A DNA stretch of 23,314 nt from an uncultured Hungatella sp. GTDB lineage: Bacteria > Bacillota > Clostridia > Lachnospirales > Lachnospiraceae. Where the stretch lies: positions 4,010-27,323 of the forward strand of contig CAJTOT010000043.1 in NCBI GenBank assembly GCA_910577935.1. The letters are read 5' to 3'. A program made the position numbers and the translations under genes. Shown here one piece after another: positions 7,518 through 13,686 of the stretch; position 1 is the stretch's first letter, and every line of letters begins with the position of its first letter. Under the pieces are notes generated by a model, which was given only the letters and a program-made list of their open reading frames with translations, was not told the DNA's origin and ran no database searches.

Positions 7518-7593
7518 TTGGCAGATATCTGTCAATTAAGATCAGGTTATCTACTGCCAGTAGATTTACAAACCGGAAGGGATGGGTTATAAT
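7518..7593 (+). promoter_or_regulatory. Promoter with two palindromic operator-like sites
   Basis: TTTACA (7565-7570), 17 bases and TATAAT (7588-7593) form a strong sigma-A promoter. A perfect palindrome ATCTACTGCCAGTAGAT (7549-7565) touches the -35, and a near-perfect one, TTGGCAGATATCTGTCAA (7518-7535), lies 15 bp upstream. Both look like dimeric regulator sites. The promoter reads into a tiny ORF, a terminator and then the lysine tRNA genes. No regulator gene for it is visible nearby. Confidence 0.72.
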
Positions 7594-7623
7594 GTTCACA
7601 TCAGGAGAGAGGAGAGAAAAGCG

Positions 7624-7770
7624 ATGACAGCCATGTTCATGACCAGCAGATGCAGAAAGCAGCAGCCGAAACGCGCTTACGGGAAGCGTGCATTTGTGAT
7701 GGGTTCATGGATAAGCGGGGCGACAGGGCTGACAGGTTCGGATTCCGGGCATGGGAAGACCGGGATCTGA
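7624..7770 (+). CDS. Small basic ORF between promoter and terminator, hypothetical
   Basis: A 48-codon frame starting MTAMFMTSRCRKQQPKRAYG, rich in Lys and Arg in its first half and in Gly, Ser and Thr in its second. GGAGAGAGGAGAG precedes the ATG by about 6 bases. It is the only frame of any length between a strong promoter (7565-7593) and a strong terminator (7789-7823), and it lies immediately upstream of two lysine tRNA genes. I do not recognise a family. It could be a leader peptide, a small basic protein, or a relic. Confidence 0.4.
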   Translation: MTAMFMTSRCRKQQPKRAYGKRAFVMGSWISGATGLTGSDSGHGKTGI

Positions 7771-7788
7771 CTTTTGTAAAACCATAGG

Positions 7789-7823
7789 CCGCTTATCCGT
7801 GACGGGTAGGCGGTTTTTCTTTT
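7789..7823 (+). terminator. Rho-independent terminator in front of the lysine tRNA genes
   Basis: CCGCTTATCCG (7789-7799), loop TGA and CGGGTAGGCGG (7803-7813) pair over 11 bp with G-U pairs. TTTTTCTTTT follows. Only eight bases separate it from the first tRNA, so no separate tRNA promoter fits between them. Confidence 0.88.
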
Positions 7824-7831
7824 CCAATCAT

Positions 7832-7904
7832 GCGCATATAGCTTAACTGGCAGAGCAGCCGGCTCTTAACCGGCAGGTTCAGGGTTCGACTCCCTGTATG
7901 CGCA
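7832..7904 (+). tRNA. tRNA-Lys (anticodon CTT)
   Basis: A full cloverleaf: acceptor GCGCATA/TATGCGC, D-stem GCTT/GAGC, anticodon stem GCCGG/CCGGC with loop CTCTTAA (anticodon CTT, reading AAG), T-stem CAGGG/CCCTG with TTCGACT, and discriminator A. The 3' CCA is not encoded (TCA follows), so it would be added after transcription. It is the first of two lysine tRNA genes separated by 4 bases. Confidence 0.92.
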
Positions 7905-7908
7905 TCAG

Positions 7909-7981
7909 GCGTGTGTAACTCAGCTGGCAGAGTAACCGGCTTTTAACCGGTAAGCCGTGGGTTCGAGCCCCACCGCACGCT
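7909..7981 (+). tRNA. tRNA-Lys (anticodon TTT)
   Basis: A cloverleaf with acceptor GCGTGTG/CGCACGC (one G-U), D-stem ACTC/GAGT, anticodon stem ACCGG/CCGGT with loop CTTTTAA (anticodon TTT, reading AAA and AAG), and T-stem GTGGG/CCCAC with TTCGAGC. The discriminator is T rather than the A usual for bacterial lysine tRNA, and CCA is not encoded, so its charging efficiency is open to question. The last base is also the first base of a 17-bp direct repeat. Confidence 0.87.
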
Positions 7982-8003
7982 TAAGAACAGCAGAAAGGGG
8001 AAA

Positions 8004-8096
8004 ATGGTTATGTGCAGACGCGGCACACGAAAACGCCATAAAAATAAGAAGCAGCAGGACGCTTGTGAGAAGCGTCTCTTTGGCATATCCTTATGA
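8004..8096 (+). CDS. 30-residue strongly basic ORF, hypothetical
   Basis: It starts MVMCRRGTRKRHKNKKQQDA and continues CEKRLFGISL. About 40 percent of residues are Lys, Arg or His. AAAGGGG precedes the ATG by 4 bases. The codons GACGCTT...AAGCGTC also form a 7-bp hairpin followed by TCTTT (about 8059-8083), so the stretch may serve as an RNA element rather than a gene. No family is recognised. It resembles in character the basic ORF at 7624. Confidence 0.3.
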   Translation: MVMCRRGTRKRHKNKKQQDACEKRLFGISL

Positions 8097-8103
8097 CGCT
8101 TAA

Positions 8104-8292
8104 AAGCTGGAGCAGATATGCCGTTATGCGGGTCTCAGCAAGTCAACTCTGCTGCGCGCCTTTATAAAATCAAAGGGCGTCACGCCGTACCGCTATCTTG
8201 AGACAATCCGCATCAATGAAGCAAAAAAGCTGTTGTCCCAGGGAATTTCTCCTGGATGCCATGGAGCTTTGGACGGAAGGGAATCTCCTTGA
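8104..8292 (+). pseudogene. AraC-family DNA-binding domain relic
   Basis: An open stretch between stops at 8101 and 8290 encodes LEQICRYAGLSKSTLLRAF and then KGVTPYRYLETIRINEAKKL. This is the first helix-turn-helix and linker of an AraC/XylS regulator. The match ends near LSQGISP, and the second HTH with its GFSDQSHF-like block is absent. There is no N-terminal sensor domain and no credible start. It is the dead remainder of a regulator gene. Confidence 0.75.
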
Positions 8293-8371
8293 TTTTTATG
8301 TGATTCAGTGCGGGACAGACGGAAAAAAGCTGTTCTGTCTGGAAAAAGATAACGTTTGCCGTTCACTATAG
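8261..8371 (+). pseudogene. 36-codon fragment of an unrecognised protein
   Basis: From an ATG at 8261, in a different frame from the AraC relic, the sequence reads MELWTEGNLLDFYVIQCGTD and then GKKLFCLEKDNVCRSL. The same frame is open upstream into EFLLDA. It has the look of folded-protein sequence (alternating strands, FYVIQCG, LFCLEKD) but lacks a ribosome site. It is probably an internal piece of a deleted gene fused behind the AraC relic. Confidence 0.3.
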
Positions 8372-8466
8372 TTTTCTGTCACACGCTGCTTTTCTGTTGT
8401 CTAATCGGATACAGGAGATAAATTCCTGACAAAGCGCTGACTTTAAGAACAGCAGAAAGAGAGGAC

Positions 8467-8568
8467 ATGGTCAACCAATCAACACCCTGCGAAGCAGCAG
8501 GCCGCCGGAGGAACGGGACTGAGCGCGGCGACCGCCAGCTATTTTTACGGGCCTTTAAAGCCCGGTAA
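8467..8568 (+). CDS. 33-residue basic ORF after the second direct repeat, hypothetical
   Basis: It reads MVNQSTPCEAAGRRRNGTER and then GDRQLFLRAFKAR. AGAGAGG lies 2-8 bases before the ATG, and a UUCG-loop terminator follows at 8596. The leader with TTAAGAACAGCAGAAAG copies that of the 30-residue ORF at 8004. The existence of a product is unproven. Confidence 0.25.
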   Translation: MVNQSTPCEAAGRRRNGTERGDRQLFLRAFKAR

Positions 8569-8595
8569 ATGAGGAAAACGCATGTGAGCAGTGAC

Positions 8596-8624
8596 AAACG
8601 CGTCTCTTCGGAGGCATGTTTTTT
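8596..8624 (+). terminator. UUCG-loop terminator
   Basis: AAACGCGTCTC (8596-8606), loop TTCG and GAGGCATGTTT (8611-8621) form a stem with one C-A mismatch and G-U pairs, running into a T-tract (8619-8624). It separates the tRNA/relic zone from the chemotaxis operon. Confidence 0.65.
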
Positions 8625-8635
8625 GTATATTTTTA

Positions 8636-8664
8636 TTGCTATAATACAAACAATTTGATATATT
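8636..8664 (+). promoter_or_regulatory. Promoter of the chemotaxis operon
   Basis: TTGCTA (8636-8641), 17 bases and TATATT (8659-8664), the last with an extended TGA, form a plausible sigma-A promoter about 118 bases before the MCP start. No sigma-28 flagellar promoter was seen, so the operon need not be co-regulated with flagellar genes. Confidence 0.6.
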
Positions 8665-8782
8665 AATAGCAGCTGGCATACATGGAGAGAGGCAGTGGGA
8701 AAAAAGCAGTTATCTGCTTGTCTCCAGGTTTTGTGTGGCTTTTTTGTGTGTCATCAAAATGATAGAAGGGAGAAGAGTGAGC

Positions 8783-10843
8783 ATGACAGAGACAGAAGAA
8801 CAAACAGGCTCTCATTCGGGCGGGAAGCTGAGACGGAGCCTCAACGGAAGGATTTTGAGGAGCACGATCCTTAATATCCTGGTATTGGTGGTCATATGCT
8901 GCGTGATTATGGCGTTATCCATGCAGTCGCTGGCCAACAGCATCCTTCTGGACAGTCTGCAGCCCATGGTCCGGCAGTCAGCCAAAACCATGGAGGCGAA
9001 CATCCACATGTTGGCGGACCGGATGATGACTATTGCCGGTGATCCGCGGATGGCGGGCGGAACAGCATCTGAGAGCACCGGGGGAGGGCGGATATCAGAG
9101 GCGGACATCGGGACGACAACGGAAAACCGAAAGGCGGTTTTGATGGAGGCCGCTGAGATTTATGAATTGTACACCATTGCTTTATACGACCTGGAGGGGA
9201 AGCTGATTCAGGGAATCGACGGCGCGCCGGAAAGCCTTGACAGCCATTTTTTTGCCCTCCTCAAGGAGACAGATAACCTGACTACGGATTCCGACACCAT
9301 CTTTCAGGGCGGGCTTGGCATAACCGTGGGCATGCCTGTGAAAGAAGGCGAGGGGGAGGACAGGGCCACTTCCATGTATGTAGTGGGTGTTTATAAATAC
9401 GATACCCTTAACGATGTGATCAGCAGCATCAACCTGGGGAAGAACGGCATGGCCTACATGGTGAACCGGGAAGGGATCGTCACCGGACATCCGGACCAGA
9501 CGGTGGTTCTGAGGCAGAGCACTCTGGACCAGGTCAGCGACGGCAATGGGGATGCTGTCATCCAGGCGACTACCGGGGAAACAGGGGCCACGGAATTTCC
9601 TATTGACGGGAAACAGATGCTGGTGGCTTTTTCACCTATCCGGGGCACTCAGTGGTCTCTGATCGTCCAGGTTCCGAAGTCCGACTACAACAACCTGATC
9701 AACGGAGCCATGCTGGCGGCCGTGCTGGCCACCCTGGCTGGGCTGGCCGTATCCATCCTGCTTGTTTTGCGCCTGGCCCGTTCCATTTCCCGTCCGGTTA
9801 AGGGGGTTACAGACCGCATGGTGGCCCTTTCTGACGGAGATCTGCACACAGAGATGGTCTCTGTCCGTTCCGGGGATGAACTGGAGGTATTGGCGAAAAC
9901 GCTGAAGGACACGGTGGAGAGCGTCAATCAGTACATATCAGATATTCAGCAGGTTTTGACCAAGATCGCGGACGGCAATCTGCAGGTGGAGCCCCAAAAA
10001 AATTACAAAGGGGATTTCACCGTCATCAGAGGGAGCCTGAAGGCCATTATCCGCTCCATGAATGAAACCATATGTGATTTCCGTTCTGCCGCTGTCCGCC
10101 TTGCCGGCATGGCTGAGGAACTGAGCGGGCAGTCTGCCCAGCTGCATCAGGCTTCTCTGGAACAGAACCAGTCCGCCGAAGAGCTGGTCGGCGAGGTATC
10201 TCACGTAAAACAGCAGCTGGCCAGCGTGGCAGAAAGCAGCAGCCAGACCCAGTGCAAAACAGAAGAGATCACAGAGTGCATTCAGAGAGCGAATTCTCAG
10301 ATGGCGGCTCTATCCGGCGCTATGGATGACATCAGCGCCAATGCCCTTGAGATCACGAAGATTGCCAAGGCTATTGAGGATATTGCTTTCCAGACCAACA
10401 TCCTGGCGCTTAACGCCGCCGTGGAAGCGGCGAGAGCGGGAAGCGCCGGGAACGGATTTGCCGTGGTGGCCGATGAAGTCAGAGAGCTGGCTGTCAAAAG
10501 CGCGGAGGCTGCCCAGAACGCCACGGATATGATAGCCAATACCAGATCCATGATCCATACCGGCGTAGAGCTGAATGCCGAGACGGCCCGATCCCTGAAG
10601 GACATCTCTGATGTATCCGGTGAGATCAGCGAGATTTCAGACCGTCTGGCGGAGGCAGTGCGGGGGCAGGAGGACGCCCTTGCCGTTATGGAAGAGCGGA
10701 TCGGAACCATATCCTCCATAGCTGACAGGAACCTTCAGAACGCCGAGGGGACGGAACAGTCCAGCGGGCTGCTGGCCAGGGAGGCGGAGAAGCTTCAGGC
10801 ACAGGTGAGCAAATTTGCTTTAAAGGAGGGGCGGGATCAATGA
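8783..10843 (+). CDS. Methyl-accepting chemotaxis protein with periplasmic-side Cache domain
   Basis: A 686-residue transmembrane chemoreceptor. Layout: short cytoplasmic N-terminus, TM1 (about 26-48), extracellular double-Cache-like sensor (about 50-306), TM2 (about 308-330), HAMP (about 331-383), a second HAMP-like helix pair (about 384-430), then the methylation and signalling coiled coil. The CheA/CheW-binding tip is near 531-569 (EDIAFQTNILALNAAVEAAR, GNGFAVVADEVRELA). Ligand binding outside would alter CheA kinase activity. The ATG at 8783 is preferred (GGGAG upstream), though a GTG at 8777 or an ATG at 8759 is possible. The stop overlaps the next start in ATGA, coupling it to a flavin-binding lipoprotein. 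The ligand cannot be inferred from sequence. Confidence 0.93.
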   Translation: MTETEEQTGSHSGGKLRRSLNGRILRSTILNILVLVVICCVIMALSMQSLANSILLDSLQPMVRQSAKTMEANIHMLADRMMTIAGDPRMAGGTASESTGGGRISEADIGTTTENRKAVLMEAAEIYELYTIALYDLEGKLIQGIDGAPESLDSHFFALLKETDNLTTDSDTIFQGGLGITVGMPVKEGEGEDRATSMYVVGVYKYDTLNDVISSINLGKNGMAYMVNREGIVTGHPDQTVVLRQSTLDQVSDGNGDAVIQATTGETGATEFPIDGKQMLVAFSPIRGTQWSLIVQVPKSDYNNLINGAMLAAVLATLAGLAVSILLVLRLARSISRPVKGVTDRMVALSDGDLHTEMVSVRSGDELEVLAKTLKDTVESVNQYISDIQQVLTKIADGNLQVEPQKNYKGDFTVIRGSLKAIIRSMNETICDFRSAAVRLAGMAEELSGQSAQLHQASLEQNQSAEELVGEVSHVKQQLASVAESSSQTQCKTEEITECIQRANSQMAALSGAMDDISANALEITKIAKAIEDIAFQTNILALNAAVEAARAGSAGNGFAVVADEVRELAVKSAEAAQNATDMIANTRSMIHTGVELNAETARSLKDISDVSGEISEISDRLAEAVRGQEDALAVMEERIGTISSIADRNLQNAEGTEQSSGLLAREAEKLQAQVSKFALKEGRDQ

Positions 10844-11295
10844 AAAGGATAATCGGCAAAGGGATGCTCTTGCTGCTGACGATGTTTCTGCCGGCGATGC
10901 TTCTGACCGGCTGCGGCGAAGGGGAGGGTCTCCGGGATGGCTACTATACGGCACAGGCTTCCGACTATAATTATGGGTGGAAGGAATATATTACCATCAT
11001 GGTCAAGGGAGGCGGCATTGTTTCTGTGGAATACAACGCGGAAAATGCCAGCGGCTTTATCAAGAGCTGGGACAATGCTTATATGCAGACCATGCTGCAC
11101 AGCAACGGCACCTACCCTAATGAATATACCCGTTATTATGCGGGGCAGCTTCTGGAAAACCAGGGGGAAGGGAAAATTGACGGGATAACAGGCGCCACAT
11201 CTTCTCACAATTCTTTCGAGAAGCTGGCCGCAGCTGTGCTGGAACAGGCAAGAAAAGGCGATTCCGGCATAGTATATGTGAATACAGGTCATTAG
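10840..11295 (+). CDS. FMN-binding-domain lipoprotein
   Basis: A 151-residue exported lipoprotein. The N-terminus is a signal peptide with lipobox LLTGC and lipidated Cys25, so it should sit on the outer face of the membrane. Residues about 30-145 form an FMN_bind domain like that of NqrC/RnfG. It carries the flavin-transferase motif DGITGAT (114-120), in which Thr120 is the expected site of covalent FMN attachment by ApbE. No ApbE or electron-transfer partner gene is in the window. It is translationally coupled (ATGA) to the upstream MCP, and a second MCP follows 57 bp later. This suggests that it senses or relays extracellular redox state to the receptors, which is an inference from context. 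AAAGGAGGGG gives a good ribosome site. Confidence 0.9.
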   Translation: MKRIIGKGMLLLLTMFLPAMLLTGCGEGEGLRDGYYTAQASDYNYGWKEYITIMVKGGGIVSVEYNAENASGFIKSWDNAYMQTMLHSNGTYPNEYTRYYAGQLLENQGEGKIDGITGATSSHNSFEKLAAAVLEQARKGDSGIVYVNTGH

Positions 11296-11297
11296 AA

Positions 11298-11317
11298 CGT
11301 GGCTGAGGAAAGCCACG
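11298..11317 (+). other. Intergenic stem-loop between lipoprotein and second MCP
   Basis: CGTGGCT (11298-11304), loop GAGGAA and AGCCACG (11311-11317) pair perfectly over 7 bp. A-rich sequence rather than T follows, so it is not a standard terminator on this strand. It may set mRNA processing or stability within the operon. Confidence 0.5.
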
Positions 11318-11352
11318 AAAAAAGGAATTAAAAAATATGGAGACAGGGAGTT

Positions 11353-13026
11353 ATGGAAGAGAATTTTTCAAAAAGCAATAACAGCGGAAAAAAAACCAGA
11401 CGCATCGGCCGCAAGGTGGGGAATCTGGTGGCGGTGATGCTGGGGGTCAGCATTACCATGGTGGTCATTCTTTGCGTCATAATGTTCTACCGCCTTACCA
11501 TGTCCATGATGGAGGATGTATGTGTAAGCGGAACCAATGTGCTGGCCTATGAGCTTGCCAGTTACAGCGGTCCGGATGACAGAACAGCGCTTTTAGATGC
11601 CCTCAAGGAGCAGATGGGATGTGAATTTACCATCTTCCACGGGAACGAGAGGGCCTATACCACCATTCAGCAGAACGGTCAGAGGGCGGTGGGAACCAGG
11701 CTTTCCGACGAGTTGTCCAGGGTGGTGCTGGAGCAGGGGCAGGCATATGTGGGCAAGGCGTCGATTCTGGGAGAGGACCACCTGTGTTCTTACGTGCCCA
11801 CAAGAGACGCCGCCGGAAACATTGACGGACTGATATTCGCCGGGATTTCCATGTCGGATGTTGCCACCCAGATCAACCTCACGGTGATTTTGTCCTGTGT
11901 GGCCGGCGCGGCGCTTATCTGCGCGGGAATTCTGGTTGTGGGCGCTTACATCAAGCGGACAGTCACTAAGCCTCTCTTTCGCCTGACCGTATTGGCGGAG
12001 ACCCTGGAGCAGGGAGACTTGGGATTGAGCAGGAGTCAGGCCATAATAGCCGATATTCATTCTGACGATGAAATCGGTGTTCTGGCCCAGAGCTTTGACA
12101 AAACCATCAGCCGTCTGAAAAATTATATCGGAGAAATATCCAGCACTCTGGGGTCTGTGGCCTCCGGGGACCTGACGCTCCGGATCAGCCAGGAGTATGT
12201 AGGGGATTTTGCCGTTATCCGCTCCTCCCTGAACAATATTCTCCAGAACCTTAACAAAACCATGAGCCAGATTGTCTCCAGCTCTGAGTGTGTGTCCGGC
12301 GGAGCGTCCCAGATGTCATCTGCCTCCCAGGGACTCAGCCAGGGCGCCGTGGAACAGACAAGCGCCGTGGAAGGGCTGGTGCAGACCATGGAGGAGGTGG
12401 CCGGCCGTATCAGGCAGACCGCGGACAATGCCGGACAGGCCCAGAAGCAGGCCGGGGACATGGGACAGCATCTCGGGGAGAGCAACCAGAAGATGAAGGA
12501 AATGATGGCGGCCATGGAAAAGATCAATAACAGTTCCAGGGAGATCGGAAAGATCATCAAGGCCATCGAGGATATCGCCTTCCAGACCAATATCCTGGCG
12601 CTCAACGCCTCCGTGGAGGCGGCGCGGGCCGGGGCGGCAGGCAAGGGCTTTGCGGTGGTGTCCGACGAGGTTCGCAGCCTGGCAGGAAAGACCGCGGAGG
12701 CGTCCAAGTCCACGGCGGCGCTGATTGAACGCTCCATGGCCGCGGTGCAGGAGGGCACGCAGATTGCCGGAGCCACGGCGAAGCAGCTGGAGGGAGCGGT
12801 CGCGGAAGCCCAGAGAATCGTGGGAACCATCAACAATATCGCCGTTGATGCCCGGACACAGGCAGATGCCATGGGGCAGGTAGAAGCGCAGATCGGCCAG
12901 ATATCCAGCGTGACCCAGACCAACTCTGCCACCGCCCAGGAGAGCTCCGCCACCAGCGAGGAGCTCAGTGCCCAGGCCGGACTGCTGAGAGAGCTTGTGG
13001 AGACCTTCCGCCTGGAAAAGAGGTGA
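11353..13026 (+). CDS. Methyl-accepting chemotaxis protein with single Cache-type sensor
   Basis: A 557-residue chemoreceptor, shorter than the upstream one. Layout: TM1 (about 24-46), small extracellular Cache-like sensor (about 48-172, ending DGLIFAGISMS), TM2 (about 174-198), HAMP (about 199-260), second HAMP-like segment, then the signalling hairpin with its tip near 405-445 (EDIAFQTNILALNASVEAAR, KGFAVVSDEVRSLA). The signalling half is closely similar to the first MCP while the sensor is different, so the two probably signal to the same CheA array from different inputs. GACAGGGAG stands just before the ATG. The spacing of 57 bp from the lipoprotein gene and the absence of a clear promoter favour one operon. 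It has no CheR-binding tail. Confidence 0.93.
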   Translation: MEENFSKSNNSGKKTRRIGRKVGNLVAVMLGVSITMVVILCVIMFYRLTMSMMEDVCVSGTNVLAYELASYSGPDDRTALLDALKEQMGCEFTIFHGNERAYTTIQQNGQRAVGTRLSDELSRVVLEQGQAYVGKASILGEDHLCSYVPTRDAAGNIDGLIFAGISMSDVATQINLTVILSCVAGAALICAGILVVGAYIKRTVTKPLFRLTVLAETLEQGDLGLSRSQAIIADIHSDDEIGVLAQSFDKTISRLKNYIGEISSTLGSVASGDLTLRISQEYVGDFAVIRSSLNNILQNLNKTMSQIVSSSECVSGGASQMSSASQGLSQGAVEQTSAVEGLVQTMEEVAGRIRQTADNAGQAQKQAGDMGQHLGESNQKMKEMMAAMEKINNSSREIGKIIKAIEDIAFQTNILALNASVEAARAGAAGKGFAVVSDEVRSLAGKTAEASKSTAALIERSMAAVQEGTQIAGATAKQLEGAVAEAQRIVGTINNIAVDARTQADAMGQVEAQIGQISSVTQTNSATAQESSATSEELSAQAGLLRELVETFRLEKR

Positions 13027-13076
13027 CAATATATCTGAATCCAACATGTAACAGCCGTGATCAAATAGTGATTGGC

Positions 13077-13232
13077 TTATGGCAGCTTGTCCGCATGTTC
13101 CAGCAGATATTGTATGAAATATTTGCTGGCAATGGCAGGCTGTCTTTTATTTTCATGGTCTTGAGACCTGTGACAGCAGAGAGGGAGACGGCGCCGCCAA
13201 TTTCATAGAATGGGTAAATCAGCGCATTTAAA
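13077..13232 (-). pseudogene. C-terminal relic of a minus-strand protein, possibly LysR-type
   Basis: The minus strand reads ALIYPFYEIGGAVSLSAVT and then, after a one-base frame change near 13160, RSQDHENKRQPAIASKYF and IQYLLEHADKLP, stopping at 13077. The ending, with Ala-rich sequence followed by KYFIQYLLEH, resembles the last helix of LysR-type substrate-binding domains. No start, HTH or upstream part remains. The family assignment is tentative. The rest of 13027-13240 shows no other gene. Confidence 0.35.
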
Positions 13233-13240
13233 AAACTATT

Positions 13241-13305
13241 TTACCTATTGACTTAGTAGGTGAGATGCGCTATGATTATACCCATGTAAATGATAGGTAA
13301 AAAAT
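13241..13305 (+). promoter_or_regulatory. Promoter and Rrf2/CymR-like operator of the cysteine operon
   Basis: TTGACT (13248-13253), 17 bases and TATGAT (13271-13276) form a strong promoter. The -35 lies inside ACCTATTGACTTAGTAGGT (13243-13261), an inverted repeat with ACCTA/TAGGT arms. A further ATAGGTAAAA downstream (around 13293-13302) mirrors TTTTACCTAT at 13239-13248. A sulfur-responsive Rrf2 regulator is encoded by the last gene of the operon, so autoregulation through these sites is likely. Confidence 0.68.
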
Positions 13306-13326
13306 GGAAAGGTGTTTATAAATCTT

Positions 13327-13686
13327 ATGTCTGATTACAGATTTGAAACTCTGCAGCTTCATGTCGGTCAGGAAACCCCGGACCCCGCCACCGACGCCAG
13401 GGCCGTGCCCATCTGCGGCGGCAGCTGCAATCTGCTGGCCCACACTCTTCCGGGTTTCGGCATCACCGCCGGCTTTGTGAATATTCATCACCTGGCGGAG
13501 ACGGAAGCTGCCATCCGGGACAACACCAGGGCCATTTATATCGGGACACTGGGCAATCCCAACAGCGATATTCCGGATATAGACACCCTGCCGGACCACC
13601 GGCTGTACGAAAAATATTTCCCAAGCGGCGCCGGTTCCATTTTCACATTCGAGATCAAGGGCGGGGTAAAGGAGGCGCAGCTATGA
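13327..13686 (+). pseudogene. O-acetylhomoserine sulfhydrylase (MetY) relic with in-frame internal deletions
   Basis: A 119-codon open frame made of three MetY pieces in order. The N-terminus is MSDYRFETLQLHVGQETPDP and DATDARAVPI-like sequence. A middle block follows (NLLAHTLPGFGI, AIRDNTRAIYIGTLGNPNSD), and then a C-terminal block (LYEKYFPSGAGSIFTFEIKG). A whole enzyme is about 425 residues. The PLP-binding lysine block (SATKFIGGHG-type), the tyrosine-containing loop after ARAVPI, and the last 80 or so residues are absent, so it cannot be catalytic. The pieces stay in frame with no stop. Its stop overlaps the cysK start in ATGA, so translating it may still feed ribosomes into cysK. A GTG at 13312 is an alternative start nearer the AAAGG site. 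Confidence 0.8.

Larger units (their letters stand above)
7981..8459 (+). repeat. Pair of 17-bp direct repeats beginning at the tRNA 3' end
   Basis: TTAAGAACAGCAGAAAG occurs at 7981-7997, starting on the last base of tRNA-Lys(TTT), and again exactly at 8443-8459. Each copy is followed 6-7 bases later by an ATG opening a short Arg/Lys-rich frame. The interval holds an AraC-family relic and no integrase. The repeats may be scars of an excised or decayed element at a tRNA gene, or a duplicated leader; the second reading is supported by the shared ATG spacing. Confidence 0.6.

Noticed and set aside
11298..11317. Stem-loop as a rho-independent terminator between lipoprotein and second MCP
   Set aside because: An A-rich tract, not a T-tract, follows the stem on the coding strand; it is kept only as a stem-loop.
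12123..13064. Long open frame of 313 codons on the minus strand opposite the second MCP
   Set aside because: It mirrors the MCP coding sequence, has low-complexity Ala/Ser-rich translation, no ribosome site and no recognisable motif.
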